From Pseudomonas sp. ANT_H4 (GTDB lineage Bacteria > Pseudomonadota > Gammaproteobacteria > Pseudomonadales > Pseudomonadaceae), in contig NZ_VOBG01000003.1 in NCBI RefSeq assembly GCF_008369295.1, forward strand, positions 124,001 through 188,000: a DNA stretch of 64,000 nt, written 5' to 3'. Both the position numbers and the translations under genes were made by a program. Positions 8,915-21,783 of this stretch are shown in pieces; within the stretch, counting starts at the first letter, position 1; the number at the start of each line of letters is the position of its first letter. The notes under the pieces were generated by a model. The model was not told the DNA's origin and did no database searches. It worked only from the letters and a program-made list of their open reading frames with translations.

Positions 8915-9438
8915 GGTGCCTCAATGGTGTGTGCTGGTTCCTTTGCCTGGGGTCGCTGGCCGGGTGCGGCAATGGTACCGATGTGCAAGCGCTGGAAGCC
9001 CGTTTGCACGCGATTCGTCAGCAGGTACCAGCGCTGGTCGAGGAGCCTGTGGTCGCTGTCGTGGTGCCGCGCTTTGTCTACGATCCAGTGTTACTGCGCG
9101 ATCCTTTCCAGCTGCCAAATGAGGTCCAGCCTGTCAGCCGTCCATCGGGCCGGCCGGGGCTGAAGCCAGACTCTGACCGCCCTCGGCAGTTTCTTGAAGG
9201 CTTTGCCATCGATGAGTTTGAGATGGTTGGCACACTGTCCAGTGGCGCTCAGACCTTTGCCCTGCTGCGGGGCGCTGCGGGGGTACACCGTCTGGCAGTC
9301 GGTGATTACCTGGGTTGGGACCATGGGCGGGTGATGGCCATCCATGAGGATCAAGTCGAGATCGTTGAACTCTTTCCTGATGGTGAGGGCGCGTGGCTGG
9401 AACGCTCGCGAACCCTTGCCTTGAACGTGCATTCATAA
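8911..9438 (+). CDS. pilP: Type IV pilus lipoprotein PilP
   Basis: A 175-residue protein with a lipoprotein signal ending LAGC (acylated Cys19). A flexible Pro-rich region is followed by a C-terminal beta-domain, with YDPVLLRDPF and FEMVGTLSSG typical of the family. PilP links the PilN/PilO inner-membrane complex to the PilQ secretin. It overlaps pilO by four bases and is followed by pilQ after 13 bp. Confidence 0.92.
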   Translation: MRCLNGVCWFLCLGSLAGCGNGTDVQALEARLHAIRQQVPALVEEPVVAVVVPRFVYDPVLLRDPFQLPNEVQPVSRPSGRPGLKPDSDRPRQFLEGFAIDEFEMVGTLSSGAQTFALLRGAAGVHRLAVGDYLGWDHGRVMAIHEDQVEIVELFPDGEGAWLERSRTLALNVHS

Positions 9439-9451
9439 CGGAATTCAAATA

Positions 9452-10849
9452 ATGAAAAGGACTTTTTCGTCCTTCGGTGTGGCGCTATGGATAGCGTTCG
9501 CAGCACCGATGGTCAAGGCTGTGCCCAATCGGGTCGACCTGATTCACTTGCCACCTCCCGGTGGTGCGCCCCTCAGTACCGAGCGCAGCGCGTTCAGCGG
9601 CGATAAGTTATCTCTCAACTTCCAGAACATCGAGGTCCGAGCCGTCCTGCAACTGATTGCCGACTTTGCCGGCCTCAACCTGGTGGCCAGTGATGAGGTG
9701 CAGGGCTCGATTACCCTGCGCCTCAAGGATGTGCCCTGGGATCAGGCCCTGGATCTGGTGCTGCAAACCAAGGGGCTAGACAAGCGCCTGAAAGACAATG
9801 TGTTACTGGTCGCGCCTGCCGATGAACTGGCTGCGCGGGAGTTGCTGGCGCTGGAATCGCGCCAGCAGTTGACCGAGCTGGCACCGTTGCGTCGCGAGTT
9901 GCTGCAAGTCAATTACGCCAAGGCGGCTGAACTGGCCAAGCTGTTCCAGTCAGCGGCTGGCCTTGAGGGGGGGAGCAATGAGCGCGGCTCGGTGGTGGTG
10001 GATGATCGGACCAATAATATTCTCGTCTATCAGACGCAGGAGCGCCTGGACGAGCTGCGTCGTATCGTCGCGCAACTGGATATCCCGGTGCGCCAGGTGA
10101 TGATCGAGGCGCGGATCGTCGAAGCCAATGTCGACTACGACAAAAGCCTGGGGGTGCGCTGGGGTGGTTTGATCCAGAACAAGGGCAACTGGAGTGGCGG
10201 CGGTATCAACAAAGCGCCATCGGGTGAGGGCGAGCAACCCGAGAACTCGTCCAGTTCGCCTTTTGTCGACTTGGGTGCGGTCAACGGTACAGCCGGCCTG
10301 GGCATCGCCTTTATTACCGACAATGTGCTGCTGGACCTGGAGCTGACGGCCATGGAGAAAACCGGCAACGGAGAGATCGTCTCGCAGCCCAAGGTGGTCA
10401 CTTCCGACAAGGAAACCGCCCGAATCCTCAAGGGTACCGAGATTCCTTACCAGGAGTCCACGTCCGAGGGTGCCACCTCCGTGTCGTTCAAGGAGGCCTC
10501 GCTGTCCCTGGAAGTAACACCGCAAATCACCCCGGACGACTGGGTGATCATGGAGGTCAGGGTTACCAAGGATGAGCCTGACTACCTGAACAAACTTAAC
10601 GACGTGCCGCCCATCAAGAAAAACGAGGTCAATGCCAAGGTGTTGGTCAGGGATGGCGAGACCATCGTGATTGGCGGCGTTTTCTCCAATACCCAAAGCA
10701 AAGTGGTAGATAAAGTGCCATTTTTGGGCGATGTGCCGTATCTTGGCCGCCTTTTCCGGCGGGATGTGGTTTCGGAGAAAAAATCCGAGCTGCTGGTATT
10801 CCTGACTCCGCGTATTATGAATAACCAGGCGATTGCTGTGAGTCGTTGA
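9452..10849 (+). CDS. pilQ: Type IV pilus secretin PilQ, short form without AMIN region
   Basis: An outer-membrane secretin of 465 residues. After a signal peptide (about 1-23) it goes almost directly into the STN/N0 domain ([20 protein letters not shown]), an N1 KH-like domain ([15 protein letters not shown]) and the C-terminal secretin barrel ending [14 protein letters not shown] and [10 protein letters not shown]. aeruginosa PilQ is about 714 residues because two peptidoglycan-binding AMIN domains precede N0; these are absent. The architecture resembles short HofQ/ComE-type secretins linked to DNA uptake. It is followed after four bases by the GTG start of aroK. Confidence 0.93.
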   Translation: MKRTFSSFGVALWIAFAAPMVKAVPNRVDLIHLPPPGGAPLSTERSAFSGDKLSLNFQNIEVRAVLQLIADFAGLNLVASDEVQGSITLRLKDVPWDQALDLVLQTKGLDKRLKDNVLLVAPADELAARELLALESRQQLTELAPLRRELLQVNYAKAAELAKLFQSAAGLEGGSNERGSVVVDDRTNNILVYQTQERLDELRRIVAQLDIPVRQVMIEARIVEANVDYDKSLGVRWGGLIQNKGNWSGGGINKAPSGEGEQPENSSSSPFVDLGAVNGTAGLGIAFITDNVLLDLELTAMEKTGNGEIVSQPKVVTSDKETARILKGTEIPYQESTSEGATSVSFKEASLSLEVTPQITPDDWVIMEVRVTKDEPDYLNKLNDVPPIKKNEVNAKVLVRDGETIVIGGVFSNTQSKVVDKVPFLGDVPYLGRLFRRDVVSEKKSELLVFLTPRIMNNQAIAVSR

Positions 10850-10853
10850 TTCT

Positions 10854-11372
10854 GTGCGAAATTTGATTCTTGTTGGACCGATGGGGGCTGGAAAAAGCAC
10901 CATCGGCCGTTTGCTGGCCAAAGAGCTGCGCCTGCCATTCAAAGACTCCGATAAGGAAATTGAATTGCGCACGGGTGCCAATATCCCGTGGATCTTCGAT
11001 AAGGAAGGCGAATTGGGCTTTCGCGACCGCGAGCAGGCGATGATTGCCGAGCTGTGTGGCTGCGATGGCGTGGTATTGGCTACGGGCGGCGGCGCGGTGA
11101 TGCGCGATGAAAATCGCCGGGCACTGCATGCCGGTGGTCGAGTCGTCTATTTGCATGCGTCTGTCGAGCAGCAGGTCGGTCGAACCGCTCGCGATCGCAA
11201 TCGCCCGCTGTTGCGTACGGCCGATCCGGCGAAAACCCTGCGGGACTTGCTGACGCTGCGCGATCCGCTATATCGGGAAATCGCCGATCTGGTGGTGGAA
11301 ACCGATGAGCGGCCGCCACGAATGGTGGTTCTCGACATTCTTGAGCGCTTGCAGCAACTGTCGCCCCGTTAA
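10854..11372 (+). CDS. aroK: Shikimate kinase
   Basis: Phosphorylates shikimate with ATP in the aromatic amino acid pathway. The 172-residue product has the P-loop [11 protein letters not shown] at the N-terminus, the shikimate-binding DKEIE and FRDREQ segments, the GGGAV loop and the RNRPLL lid region. The GTG start lies four bases after the pilQ stop, so pil and aro genes are likely cotranscribed. aroB follows after about 148 bp. Confidence 0.97.
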   Translation: MRNLILVGPMGAGKSTIGRLLAKELRLPFKDSDKEIELRTGANIPWIFDKEGELGFRDREQAMIAELCGCDGVVLATGGGAVMRDENRRALHAGGRVVYLHASVEQQVGRTARDRNRPLLRTADPAKTLRDLLTLRDPLYREIADLVVETDERPPRMVVLDILERLQQLSPR

Positions 11373-11520
11373 AGCCAGGCGCGAAATGCGCTATCCTCGG
11401 CGGCGCGTCATGACCGTCTGAGTTGTGGCGTAGAGCCATCAGGCAGCGTCAGATCGCTACGTTGCCGACAAACGTTAATGTAGGGCAAGACGCCTGCTTC
11501 CATCTTCAACGCGGGGACAC

Positions 11521-12621
11521 ATGCAGACACTTAAGGTCGATCTTGGCGAGCGCAGCTACCCGATCCATATTGGCGAAGGTTTGTTGGACCAGCCCGAATT
11601 GTTCGCACCGCATATTGCCGGGCGACAAGTGGCGATTATCTCCAACGAGACGGTTGCGCCGCTTTATCTTGAGCGTCTGAGTCGCAGCCTTGAGGCGTAT
11701 TCGGTTATTTCGGTGATTCTGCCCGATGGCGAAGCGTTCAAGACCTGGGAAACCCTGCAACTGATCTTCGACGGCCTGCTCACTGCCCGTCATGATCGTC
11801 GCACCACCGTGGTTGCCCTAGGCGGCGGGGTTATCGGCGACATGGCCGGTTTCGCGGCGGCCTGTTACCAGCGCGGCGTGGACTTTATCCAGGTGCCGAC
11901 CACGCTGCTGTCCCAGGTCGATTCGTCGGTGGGCGGCAAGACCGGCATCAATCACCCTCTGGGCAAGAACATGGTCGGTGCGTTCTATCAGCCCAACGTG
12001 GTGCTGATCGATACCGCTACCCTCAATACCCTGCCACCCCGTGAGCTGTCGGCGGGCCTGGCGGAAGTCATCAAGTACGGGTTGATCTGCGACGAGCCGT
12101 TCCTGACCTGGTTGGAAGAACATGTCGACGCCCTGCGCGACCTGGACCAGGTCGCGCTGACCGAAGCCATTTCCCGCTCGTGCGCTGCCAAGGCGCTGGT
12201 GGTCAATGCCGACGAGCGCGAGTCCGGTGTACGGGCCACTTTGAACCTGGGTCACACCTTCGGCCATGCGATCGAAACGCACATGGGCTATGGTGTGTGG
12301 TTGCATGGAGAGGCCGTAGCGGCCGGCACAGTGATGGCATTGGAGATGTCGCAACGCCTGGGCTGGATCAGCAGCCAGGAGCGTGATCGCGGTATTCGCC
12401 TGTTCCAGCGCGCCGGGTTGCCGGTCATTCCTCCCGAGGTGATGACTGAAGCTGATTTTCTCGAACACATGGCGATAGACAAGAAAGTGATCGACGGTCG
12501 TCTGCGTCTGGTGCTGTTGCGCCGAATGGGCGAAGCGGTAGTGACCGACGATTATCCGAAAGAGATTTTACAGGCCACGCTGGGAGCGGACTACCGCGCC
12601 CTGGCTCAGCTTAAAGGTTAA
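11521..12621 (+). CDS. aroB: 3-dehydroquinate synthase
   Basis: Converts DAHP to 3-dehydroquinate, an NAD- and zinc-dependent step early in the shikimate pathway. The 366-residue product shows the nucleotide loop [12 protein letters not shown], the substrate segment [16 protein letters not shown] and metal-binding His/Glu residues in AEVIKYGLI and [12 protein letters not shown]. Length is normal. It precedes the SPOR-protein gene by about 10 bp, an arrangement shared with enterobacterial aroK-aroB-damX. Confidence 0.97.
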   Translation: MQTLKVDLGERSYPIHIGEGLLDQPELFAPHIAGRQVAIISNETVAPLYLERLSRSLEAYSVISVILPDGEAFKTWETLQLIFDGLLTARHDRRTTVVALGGGVIGDMAGFAAACYQRGVDFIQVPTTLLSQVDSSVGGKTGINHPLGKNMVGAFYQPNVVLIDTATLNTLPPRELSAGLAEVIKYGLICDEPFLTWLEEHVDALRDLDQVALTEAISRSCAAKALVVNADERESGVRATLNLGHTFGHAIETHMGYGVWLHGEAVAAGTVMALEMSQRLGWISSQERDRGIRLFQRAGLPVIPPEVMTEADFLEHMAIDKKVIDGRLRLVLLRRMGEAVVTDDYPKEILQATLGADYRALAQLKG

Positions 12622-12631
12622 TAAGATCCCG

Positions 12632-14170
12632 ATGACTAGTTTGCATGCTGACGAGGCGTTTCTTGGCCATTACCAGTTAAATCACGACCCTTTTGCTCCA
12701 CGGGTGCCTGGTTTCAAATTCTTCCCTGCCCAACGCAAGCCGGTGTTGGGGCAGTTGCACCACCTGGCGCGTTACAGCCAGCTGCTGCTGGTGGTCACGG
12801 GCCCGTTGGGCAGTGGCAAGACCTTGTTGCGTCAGGCGCTGGTGGCCAGCACCAACAAGCAGTCAGTGCAGAGCGTGGTGGTGTCAGCCCGTGGCGCCGG
12901 TGATGCGGCGGGCGTGCTGCGCCAGGTCGCCCAGGCCCTGGACGTGTCCAATGCCGAGCCGACGGCGATCCTCAAGCAAGTGGTACAACTGGGTCTGACC
13001 GGCCAGGAAGTCTACCTGCTGGTGGATGATGCCGAGCAGCTCGACGAATCCGCCCTTGAAGCGTTGCTGGCCCTGGCGGCCGGTACGCCTGAAGGTCGTC
13101 CTCATGTGTTCCTGTTCGGTGAGTCGTCGCTGATTGCCGATCTGGAGCAGTTGAGCGGTGAGGAAGAGCGCTTCCATGTCATCGAACTGCAGCCTTACGA
13201 AGAAGAAGAAACCCGCGAATACCTGGCCCAGCGTCTTGAAGGTGCCGGGCAGGGAATCGAACTTTTTTCCGCTTCGCAGATCTCTGATATTCACGAAAGC
13301 TCCGACGGCTGGCCTGGCACCATCAACCAGGTCGCCCGGGATGCCATGATCGAAGCCATGATTGCCAGCCGCTCAGCGGTAAAGCGTCCAAAGATGGGGT
13401 TCACCATGCCGAAGAAACACGTATTGGCAATTTCCGCTGTTGTCGTGGTTGCCGTCGCCGCTGCCTGGTTGATTCCAGGCCGCAGCAAGGCACCGACAAC
13501 CGCGCCTGCCGAACAGGCACAGCTGCCATTGGGCAAACCAACCACTAACGGCGCGCCAGCCGTTGAATTTTCCGGCTCCGGCCAGCCTACCAACCTGCCG
13601 ATGGTCGGCCAGCCGGTCATGCGTGGCCCGTTGGCGGAAGAAGCTGGCGCCATCTCCGAAGGCGACGACGGCGTGCCAGTGGAAGGCTCCAGCGCCACTC
13701 CGCCGACTGTTACCACCACCGCGCCACCCGCTGGCGTAGCACCGAGCCCCGCGCCTGTTCCGGCTCCAGTAGCCAAGCCGGCGCCTGCACCTGTCCAGGT
13801 GGCGACCGCCAAGCCTGCCCCGGCGCCAGTTGCTAAACCAGCACCAGTTGCCAAGCCTGCGACCGTAGCCAAGGCCTCCGCTGGCAGCAGCTGGTACACC
13901 AGCCAGCCGGCCAAGAACTACGTGGTGCAGATCCTCGGCACCAGCTCCGAAGCCAGCGCGCAAAACTTCGTCAAGGAGCAGGGCGGCGAGTACCGTTATT
14001 TCAAGAAAGACCTTAACGGCAAGCCACTTTACGTGATCACCTACGGCAACTTCGCCAGCCGTGATGCAGCTGTAACCGCTATCAAGGCCTTGCCAGCGAA
14101 GGTTCAGGCTGGTAAACCTTGGCCTCGTACTGTCGCCAGCGTCCAACAGGAACTGGCAGCAACTCGCTGA
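12632..14170 (+). CDS. DamX-like cell-division protein: AAA ATPase domain, membrane helix and SPOR domain
   Basis: A 512-residue inner-membrane protein. The cytoplasmic N-terminus is a GspA/ExeA-like AAA domain with Walker A GPLGSGKT near residue 60 and Walker B VYLLVDD near residue 130. A single membrane helix lies near residues 265-282. A long low-complexity periplasmic linker rich in Pro, Ala and Lys follows, with repeats of the type KPAPAPVA. The C-terminal SPOR domain (NYVVQILGTSS... YVITYGNF) binds denuded peptidoglycan at the septum. Position after aroB matches damX. A GC hairpin without a T run (14177-14197) follows the stop. Confidence 0.9.
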   Translation: MTSLHADEAFLGHYQLNHDPFAPRVPGFKFFPAQRKPVLGQLHHLARYSQLLLVVTGPLGSGKTLLRQALVASTNKQSVQSVVVSARGAGDAAGVLRQVAQALDVSNAEPTAILKQVVQLGLTGQEVYLLVDDAEQLDESALEALLALAAGTPEGRPHVFLFGESSLIADLEQLSGEEERFHVIELQPYEEEETREYLAQRLEGAGQGIELFSASQISDIHESSDGWPGTINQVARDAMIEAMIASRSAVKRPKMGFTMPKKHVLAISAVVVVAVAAAWLIPGRSKAPTTAPAEQAQLPLGKPTTNGAPAVEFSGSGQPTNLPMVGQPVMRGPLAEEAGAISEGDDGVPVEGSSATPPTVTTTAPPAGVAPSPAPVPAPVAKPAPAPVQVATAKPAPAPVAKPAPVAKPATVAKASAGSSWYTSQPAKNYVVQILGTSSEASAQNFVKEQGGEYRYFKKDLNGKPLYVITYGNFASRDAAVTAIKALPAKVQAGKPWPRTVASVQQELAATR

Positions 14171-14519
14171 AGATTCGGCGGCCTTACCCAGGCCGCCTCT
14201 CCCGGCACCTCAAAAAAACCGCAAGTGCGTGCTGCCTTCCAGGCCGCGCGCTTTGTGGTGTCTGCGCACGTCGCTTTTGAGTCGTAGCGGTCAGAATTAA
14301 AAAAGTTTTGACTAGCACAGCATATCGCTTTAAACCTTTCATAAATGCGACATAGATTTGCGACATTTCGTCGCTAAATTTGTGAGCGTCTGTGTCGGTG
14401 TGTACAATGACCTCCCTTTTTCCCCCGCAAAGCCGGCGTACGTCCGGCGTGGAAGGTAACGGGTTGAATTGAAAAGAAATTTGCCTCGATCAAAGAGGCA
14501 GCCTGGTGAGAAAGTGTCT
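14171..14519 (+). promoter_or_regulatory. gltB upstream region with probable sigma-70 promoter at 14380-14408
   Basis: This 349-bp gap holds a GGCGGCC/GGCCGCC hairpin at 14177-14197 (weak terminator of the preceding operon) and then A+T-rich DNA. TTGTGA at 14380-14385 and TACAAT at 14403-14408 are exactly 17 bp apart and suit a gltB promoter with an untranslated leader of about 100 nt. I see no gene in it. Confidence 0.6.
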
Positions 14520-17500
14520 ATGAAAGCAGGTCTGTACCAACCCGATGAATTCAAGGATAACTGCGGTTTCGGCCTGATTGCCCATATGCAGGGCGAGCCC
14601 AGTCATACCCTTCTGCAAACGGCCATCGAGGCCCTGACCTGCATGACCCACCGCGGTGGGATCAACGCCGACGGCAAGACCGGTGACGGTTGCGGCTTGC
14701 TGATTCAAAAGCCCGACCAGTTCCTGCGCGCAATCGCCAAGGAGCATTTCGGTGCCGACTTGCCCAAGCAGTACGCCGTGGGCATGGTGTTTTTTAATCA
14801 GGACCCGGTAAAAGCCCAAGCTGCTCGCGAGAACATGAACCGCGAGATCCTGGCTGCCGGCCTGCAACTCGTTGGCTGGCGCAAAGTGCCCATCGACACC
14901 AGCGTCCTCGGCCGCCTGGCCCTGGAACGTCTGCCGCAGATCGAACAAGTGTTCATCTCCGGCGACGGTTTCAGCGATCAGGACATGGCGATCAAGCTGT
15001 TCACTTCCCGTCGTCGTTCGTCCGTAGCCAACGCTGCCGACACTGACCACTACATCTGCAGCTTTTCCCACAAGACCATTATTTATAAAGGCCTGATGAT
15101 GCCGGCGGATTTGACCGCCTTCTATCCAGACCTGAGCGACGAGCGCCTGCAAACCGCAATCTGCGTGTTCCATCAGCGCTTCTCCACCAACACCCTGCCG
15201 AAATGGCCGCTGGCCCAGCCATTCCGGTTCCTCGCCCATAACGGCGAGATCAACACCATCACCGGTAACCGCAACTGGGCAGTAGCCCGTCGCACCAAGT
15301 TCGCCAACGATTTGATGGACCTCGAAGAGCTGGGCCCGCTGGTCAACCGCGTGGGTTCCGACTCCTCCAGCATGGACAACATGCTGGAACTGATGGTCAC
15401 TGGCGGCATCGATCTGTTCCGTGGCGTGCGCATGATCATTCCGCCTGCGTGGCAGAACGTCGAGACCATGGACCCCGATCTTCGGGCGTTCTATGAGTAC
15501 AACTCCATGCACATGGAGCCGTGGGACGGCCCGGCGGGTGTCGTGATGACTGATGGCCGCTACGCGGTGTGCCTGCTGGACCGTAACGGTCTACGCCCGG
15601 CGCGTTGGGTCACCACCACCAACGGCTTTATCACCCTGGCTTCGGAAGTCGGCGTCTGGAATTACCAGCCCGAAGACGTCATCGCCAAGGGCCGCGTAGG
15701 CCCTGGGCAGATCCTGGCTGTGGACACTGAAACCGGGCAGGTTCTCGACACCGACGCCATCGACAACCGCTTGAAGTCCCGTCATCCGTATAAGCAATGG
15801 CTGCGCAAGAACGCTCTGCGCATTCAGGCGACCATGGAAGACAACGACCACGGCTCGGCTTTCTACGACGTCGACCAACTCAAGCAGTACATGAAGATGT
15901 ACCAGGTCACGTTCGAAGAGCGCGACCAGGTGCTGCGCCCACTGGGCGAGCAAGGCTACGAAGCCGTCGGCTCCATGGGTGACGACACGCCAATGGCCGT
16001 GCTGTCCCAGCGTGTGCGCACGCCGTATGACTATTTCCGCCAGCAGTTCGCCCAGGTGACCAACCCACCGATCGACCCGCTGCGTGAAGCCATTGTCATG
16101 TCCCTGGAAATCTGCCTCGGCGCCGAGCGCAATATCTTCCAGGAATCGCCAGAGCACGCCTCCCGCGTGATCCTCAGCTCGCCGGTCATTTCCCCGGCCA
16201 AGTGGCGTTCGTTGATGACCCTGGAGCGTCCAGGCTTCGACCGGCAGATCATCGACCTGAACTACGACGAGAGCATCGGCCTGGAAGCTGCGGTGCGTAA
16301 CGTCGCCGATCAGGCTGAAGAAGCCGCGCGCGCTGGTCGTACCCAGATCGTGCTGACCGACCGTCATATCGCCCCGGGCAAGTTGCCGATCCACGCTTCC
16401 CTGGCCACCGGCGCGGTGCATCACCGCCTGACTGAAAAAGGCCTGCGTTGCGACTCCAATATCCTCGTGGAAACCGCCACCGCCCGCGACCCGCACCACT
16501 TCGCGGTGTTGATCGGTTTCGGCGCCTCGGCGGTCTACCCGTTCCTCGCGTACGAAGTGCTGGGCGACCTGATCCGTACCGGTGAAGTGCTGGGCGACCT
16601 CTATGAGGTGTTCAAGAACTACCGTAAAGGCATCACCAAGGGCCTGCTGAAGATCCTGTCGAAGATGGGCATCTCCACCATCACGTCTTATCGCGGTGCT
16701 CAGTTGTTCGAAGCCATCGGCCTGTCGGAAGAAGTCTGCGACATGAGCTTCCGTGGTGTGCCGAGCCGCATCAAGGGTGCGCGTTTCGTCGACATCGAAG
16801 CCGAACAGAAAGCCCTGGCAGCCGAAGCCTGGAGCGCGCGCAAGCCGATCCAGCAAGGCGGCCTGCTGAAGTTCGTTCACGGTGGCGAATATCACGCCTA
16901 CAACCCGGATGTGGTCAGCACCTTGCAAGCCGCTGTGCAGCAAGGCGACTACGCCAAGTTCAAGGAATACACTGCGCTGGTGGATAACCGCCCGGTGTCG
17001 ATGATCCGCGATATGTTCAAGGTGAAAACCCTGGACACGCCACTGGCCATCAGCGAGATCGAGCCTCTGGAATCGATCCTCAAGCGTTTTGACTCCGCCG
17101 GTATTTCCCTGGGCGCCTTGTCGCCTGAGGCTCACGAAGCCCTGGCCGAAGCCATGAACCGCCTGGGTGCGCGTTCCAACTCCGGTGAAGGTGGTGAAGA
17201 CCCAGCGCGTTACGGCACCATCAAGAGCTCGAAAATCAAGCAGGTGGCTACTGGCCGTTTCGGTGTGACCCCGGAATACCTGGTCAACGCCGAAGTGCTG
17301 CAAATCAAGGTTGCCCAAGGCGCCAAGCCAGGCGAGGGCGGCCAGTTGCCAGGCGGCAAGGTCAACGGCCTGATCGCCAAGCTGCGTTACGCAGTGCCTG
17401 GCGTGACCCTGATTTCGCCACCGCCGCACCACGACATCTACTCCATCGAGGATTTGTCGCAGCTGATTTTCGACTTGAAACAAGTCAACCCCAAGGCCCT

Positions 17501-18965
17501 GGTCTCGGTGAAGCTGGTAGCAGAAGCCGGCGTCGGTACTATCGCCGCCGGTGTGGCCAAGGCCTATGCCGACCTGATCACCATCTCCGGCTACGATGGC
17601 GGCACCGGCGCATCGCCGCTGACCTCCATCAAGTACGCTGGCGCGCCATGGGAACTGGGGCTTGCCGAAACTCACCAAACCCTGCGTGGCAACGACCTGC
17701 GCGGCAAGGTTCGGGTGCAAACCGACGGTGGCCTGAAAACCGGCCTCGACGTGATCAAGGCCGCAATCCTCGGCGCTGAAAGCTTCGGCTTCGGCACCGC
17801 ACCGATGATCGCCCTGGGCTGTAAATACCTGCGCATCTGCCACCTGAACAACTGCGCCACCGGCGTCGCTACCCAGAATGAGAAGCTGCGCAAGGATCAC
17901 TACATCGGCACCGTCGACATGGTGGTGAATTTCTTCACCTACGTCGCCGAAGAAACCCGTGAGTGGTTGGCCAAGCTGGGCGTGCGCACTCTCGAAGAGC
18001 TGATCGGCCGTACTGATCTGTTGGAAATCCTCGAAGGCCAGACCGCCAAGCAGCAACACCTGGACCTGACGCCGCTGTTGGGCAGCGATCACATTCCTGC
18101 CGACAAACCACAATTCTGCCAGGTGGAACGCAACCCGCCGTTCGACAAAGGCCTGTTGGCCGAGAAGATGGTCGAGATGGCTACTTCGTCGATCAACGAT
18201 GCCAGCGGCGGCGAATTTGTCCTGGATATCTGCAACTGTGACCGTTCCATCGGTGCGCGGATCTCCGGTGAAATCGCCCGTAAACACGGCAACCAGGGCA
18301 TGGCCAAGGCGCCGATTACCTTCCGCTTCAAGGGCACCGCTGGCCAGAGCTTCGGCGTCTGGAACGCAGGCGGCTTGAACATGTACCTGGAAGGCGACGC
18401 CAACGACTACGTGGGCAAGGGCATGACCGGCGGTAAGCTGGTGATCGTTCCGCCGGTGGGCAGCGTCTACAAGACGCAGGACAGTGCCATCATCGGTAAC
18501 ACCTGCCTGTATGGCGCGACCGGCGGCAAACTGTTCGCAGCGGGTACTGCCGGCGAGCGATTCGCGGTGCGTAACTCCGGTGCTCACACCGTGGTGGAAG
18601 GCACTGGCGATCACTGCTGCGAGTACATGACCGGTGGTTTTGTCGCCGTTCTGGGCAAGACCGGCTACAACTTCGGTTCGGGCATGACCGGCGGTTTCGC
18701 CTACGTGTTGGACCAGGACAACACCTTCGTCGACAAGGTCAACCACGAACTGGTGGACATCCAGCGGATCAGCGGCGAAGCGATGGAATCCTATCGCAAC
18801 CACTTGCAGCATGTGCTGGACGAATACGTCGAGGAAACCAACAGCGAATGGGGCCGTAACCTCGCTGAAAACCTTGATGACTACCTGCGTCGTTTCTGGC
18901 TGGTCAAGCCCAAGGCTGCCAACCTGAAATCGTTGCTTTCCAGCACCCGTGCCAACCCGCAGTGA
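14520..18965 (+). CDS. gltB: Glutamate synthase (NADPH) large subunit
   Basis: Transfers the glutamine amide to 2-oxoglutarate and pairs with GltD in ammonium assimilation. ATG 14520 gives 1481 residues starting [14 protein letters not shown], a propeptide whose removal exposes Cys15 (CGFGLI), the class II glutaminase nucleophile. The central and FMN-binding synthase domains follow ([26 protein letters not shown]), with the 3Fe-4S cysteines in [15 protein letters not shown]-terminal beta-helix GXGXG domain ends the protein. A TTG at 14469 extends the frame but has no family support. Confidence 0.98.
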   Translation: MKAGLYQPDEFKDNCGFGLIAHMQGEPSHTLLQTAIEALTCMTHRGGINADGKTGDGCGLLIQKPDQFLRAIAKEHFGADLPKQYAVGMVFFNQDPVKAQAARENMNREILAAGLQLVGWRKVPIDTSVLGRLALERLPQIEQVFISGDGFSDQDMAIKLFTSRRRSSVANAADTDHYICSFSHKTIIYKGLMMPADLTAFYPDLSDERLQTAICVFHQRFSTNTLPKWPLAQPFRFLAHNGEINTITGNRNWAVARRTKFANDLMDLEELGPLVNRVGSDSSSMDNMLELMVTGGIDLFRGVRMIIPPAWQNVETMDPDLRAFYEYNSMHMEPWDGPAGVVMTDGRYAVCLLDRNGLRPARWVTTTNGFITLASEVGVWNYQPEDVIAKGRVGPGQILAVDTETGQVLDTDAIDNRLKSRHPYKQWLRKNALRIQATMEDNDHGSAFYDVDQLKQYMKMYQVTFEERDQVLRPLGEQGYEAVGSMGDDTPMAVLSQRVRTPYDYFRQQFAQVTNPPIDPLREAIVMSLEICLGAERNIFQESPEHASRVILSSPVISPAKWRSLMTLERPGFDRQIIDLNYDESIGLEAAVRNVADQAEEAARAGRTQIVLTDRHIAPGKLPIHASLATGAVHHRLTEKGLRCDSNILVETATARDPHHFAVLIGFGASAVYPFLAYEVLGDLIRTGEVLGDLYEVFKNYRKGITKGLLKILSKMGISTITSYRGAQLFEAIGLSEEVCDMSFRGVPSRIKGARFVDIEAEQKALAAEAWSARKPIQQGGLLKFVHGGEYHAYNPDVVSTLQAAVQQGDYAKFKEYTALVDNRPVSMIRDMFKVKTLDTPLAISEIEPLESILKRFDSAGISLGALSPEAHEALAEAMNRLGARSNSGEGGEDPARYGTIKSSKIKQVATGRFGVTPEYLVNAEVLQIKVAQGAKPGEGGQLPGGKVNGLIAKLRYAVPGVTLISPPPHHDIYSIEDLSQLIFDLKQVNPKALVSVKLVAEAGVGTIAAGVAKAYADLITISGYDGGTGASPLTSIKYAGAPWELGLAETHQTLRGNDLRGKVRVQTDGGLKTGLDVIKAAILGAESFGFGTAPMIALGCKYLRICHLNNCATGVATQNEKLRKDHYIGTVDMVVNFFTYVAEETREWLAKLGVRTLEELIGRTDLLEILEGQTAKQQHLDLTPLLGSDHIPADKPQFCQVERNPPFDKGLLAEKMVEMATSSINDASGGEFVLDICNCDRSIGARISGEIARKHGNQGMAKAPITFRFKGTAGQSFGVWNAGGLNMYLEGDANDYVGKGMTGGKLVIVPPVGSVYKTQDSAIIGNTCLYGATGGKLFAAGTAGERFAVRNSGAHTVVEGTGDHCCEYMTGGFVAVLGKTGYNFGSGMTGGFAYVLDQDNTFVDKVNHELVDIQRISGEAMESYRNHLQHVLDEYVEETNSEWGRNLAENLDDYLRRFWLVKPKAANLKSLLSSTRANPQ

Positions 18966-18988
18966 TATGCGCCTGAAGAGTTTGATGA

Positions 18989-20416
<1,428 letters not shown>

Positions 20417-20423
20417 CGACGCC

Positions 20424-20498
20424 AGCTGCAAGTTTCAAGCTATTAGCTGCAAGCTCAAAGCCACGGTGCTTGCGGCTTGCAGCTTATAACTTGCAGCT
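20424..20498. repeat. Nested palindromic AGCTGCAAG repeat between gltD and hemE
   Basis: Two perfect 10-bp inverted pairs are nested. AGCTGCAAGT at 20424-20433 pairs with ACTTGCAGCT at 20489-20498, and AGCTGCAAGC at 20445-20454 pairs with GCTTGCAGCT at 20475-20484. The core differs from the GTGGGAGC and TAGGAGCGAG REP families seen elsewhere in the window. It is probably another pseudomonad extragenic palindrome family. Confidence 0.75.
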
Positions 20499-20528
20499 GT
20501 TCCTCTGCGACTAATTGACCCGATAGAC

Positions 20529-20556
20529 AAAAGGCACGGCGCATACCGTGCCTTTT
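20529..20556 (+). terminator. Intrinsic terminator after gltBD
   Basis: AAAAGGCACGG at 20529-20539 pairs with CCGTGCCTTTT at 20546-20556 around a 6-nt loop. It ends in a short T run and is placed between gltD and hemE. Confidence 0.8.
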
Positions 20557-20603
20557 ACGTCGCGCTCTGAGAAAATGCCCGCACTTTTTATGCGGATGCC
20601 GAC

Positions 20604-21671
20604 ATGACTGCCCTCAAGAACGACCGTTTCCTTCGTGCCCTGCTCAAGCAACCTGTTGACGTCACCCCTGTGTGGATGATGCGTCAAGCCGGTCGCTACC
20701 TGCCGGAGTACCGCGCCAGCCGCGCCAAAGCCGGCGACTTCATGAGCCTGTGCATGAACCCGGAGTTCGCCTGCGAAGTCACCATGCAGCCGCTGGACCG
20801 TTATCCACAACTGGATGCGGCCATCCTCTTCTCCGATATCCTGACCATCCCTGACGCCATGGGCCAAGGCCTGTACTTTGAAACCGGCGAAGGCCCGCGT
20901 TTCAAGAAAGTCGTCAGCACCCTGGCCGACATCGAAGCCCTGCCGATCCCCGATCCTCACAAGGACCTGGGCTACGTCATGGACGCGGTCAGCACCATTC
21001 GCCGTGAGCTGAACGGCCGCGTGCCGCTGATCGGCTTCTCCGGCAGCCCGTGGACCCTGGCCACCTACATGGTCGAAGGCGGCTCGTCGAAAGACTTCCG
21101 CAAGACCAAGGCCATGCTCTACGACAACCCGCAAGCTATGCATCTGTTGCTGGACAAGCTGGCTCAGTCGGTCACCTCCTACCTCAACGCCCAGATCATG
21201 GCAGGCGCCCAAGCGGTGCAGATCTTTGACACATGGGGTGGCAACCTGTCGGCGGCGGCGTACCAGGAGTTCTCCCTGGCCTATATGCGCAAAATCGTCA
21301 GCGGCCTGATCCGCGAACATGAAGGTCGCAAGGTGCCGGTGATCCTGTTCACCAAGGGCGGCGGCCTGTGGCTGGAAAGCATCGCTGATGTTGGCGCGGA
21401 CGCACTGGGCCTGGACTGGACCTGTGACATCGGCGAAGCCCGCCGTCGCGTGGGCGGCCAAGTGGCGCTGCAAGGCAACATGGACCCGACTGTGCTGTAC
21501 GCCAAGCCGGAAGCGATCCGCACCGAAGTTGGCCGCATCCTCGCCAGCTACGGCAAAGGCAGCGGCCATGTGTTCAACCTTGGTCACGGGATTACGCCGG
21601 AAGTTGACCCGGAGCACGCTGGCGCATTCATACGGGCGGTGCATGAGTTGTCGGCGCAATATCACGAGTAA
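20604..21671 (+). CDS. hemE: Uroporphyrinogen decarboxylase
   Basis: Decarboxylates the four acetate side chains of uroporphyrinogen III to give coproporphyrinogen III in haem synthesis. The 355-residue product carries the N-terminal signature [16 protein letters not shown], the second signature around [17 protein letters not shown], a catalytic Asp in AAILFSDIL and the C-terminal FNLGHGI. Length is normal. It is a monocistronic unit between two terminators. Confidence 0.98.
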   Translation: MTALKNDRFLRALLKQPVDVTPVWMMRQAGRYLPEYRASRAKAGDFMSLCMNPEFACEVTMQPLDRYPQLDAAILFSDILTIPDAMGQGLYFETGEGPRFKKVVSTLADIEALPIPDPHKDLGYVMDAVSTIRRELNGRVPLIGFSGSPWTLATYMVEGGSSKDFRKTKAMLYDNPQAMHLLLDKLAQSVTSYLNAQIMAGAQAVQIFDTWGGNLSAAAYQEFSLAYMRKIVSGLIREHEGRKVPVILFTKGGGLWLESIADVGADALGLDWTCDIGEARRRVGGQVALQGNMDPTVLYAKPEAIRTEVGRILASYGKGSGHVFNLGHGITPEVDPEHAGAFIRAVHELSAQYHE

Positions 21672-21690
21672 CCAGGTTGCGATAACAAAT

Positions 21691-21716
21691 AACGCCCGGC
21701 CTGTGCCGGGCGTTTT
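21691..21716 (+). terminator. Intrinsic terminator after hemE
   Basis: AACGCCCGGC at 21691-21700 pairs with GCCGGGCGTT at 21705-21714 around a CTGT loop, followed by further Ts. Confidence 0.88.
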
Positions 21717-21783
21717 GCATTAAGTTTCAATTCAGGCGCGGTGTTTATGCTGACCCCATCGAAACCCAAATTGGATCACTCCC

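Noticed and set aside
13690..13890. Repetitive Pro/Ala codons considered as a tandem DNA repeat
   Set aside because: They encode the flexible linker of the SPOR-domain protein; the DNA copies are imperfect and explained by the protein.
15591..18812. A 1073-codon open frame antisense to gltB
   Set aside because: It mirrors the high third-position G+C of gltB, its translation has no recognisable domain, and gltB is certain on the other strand.
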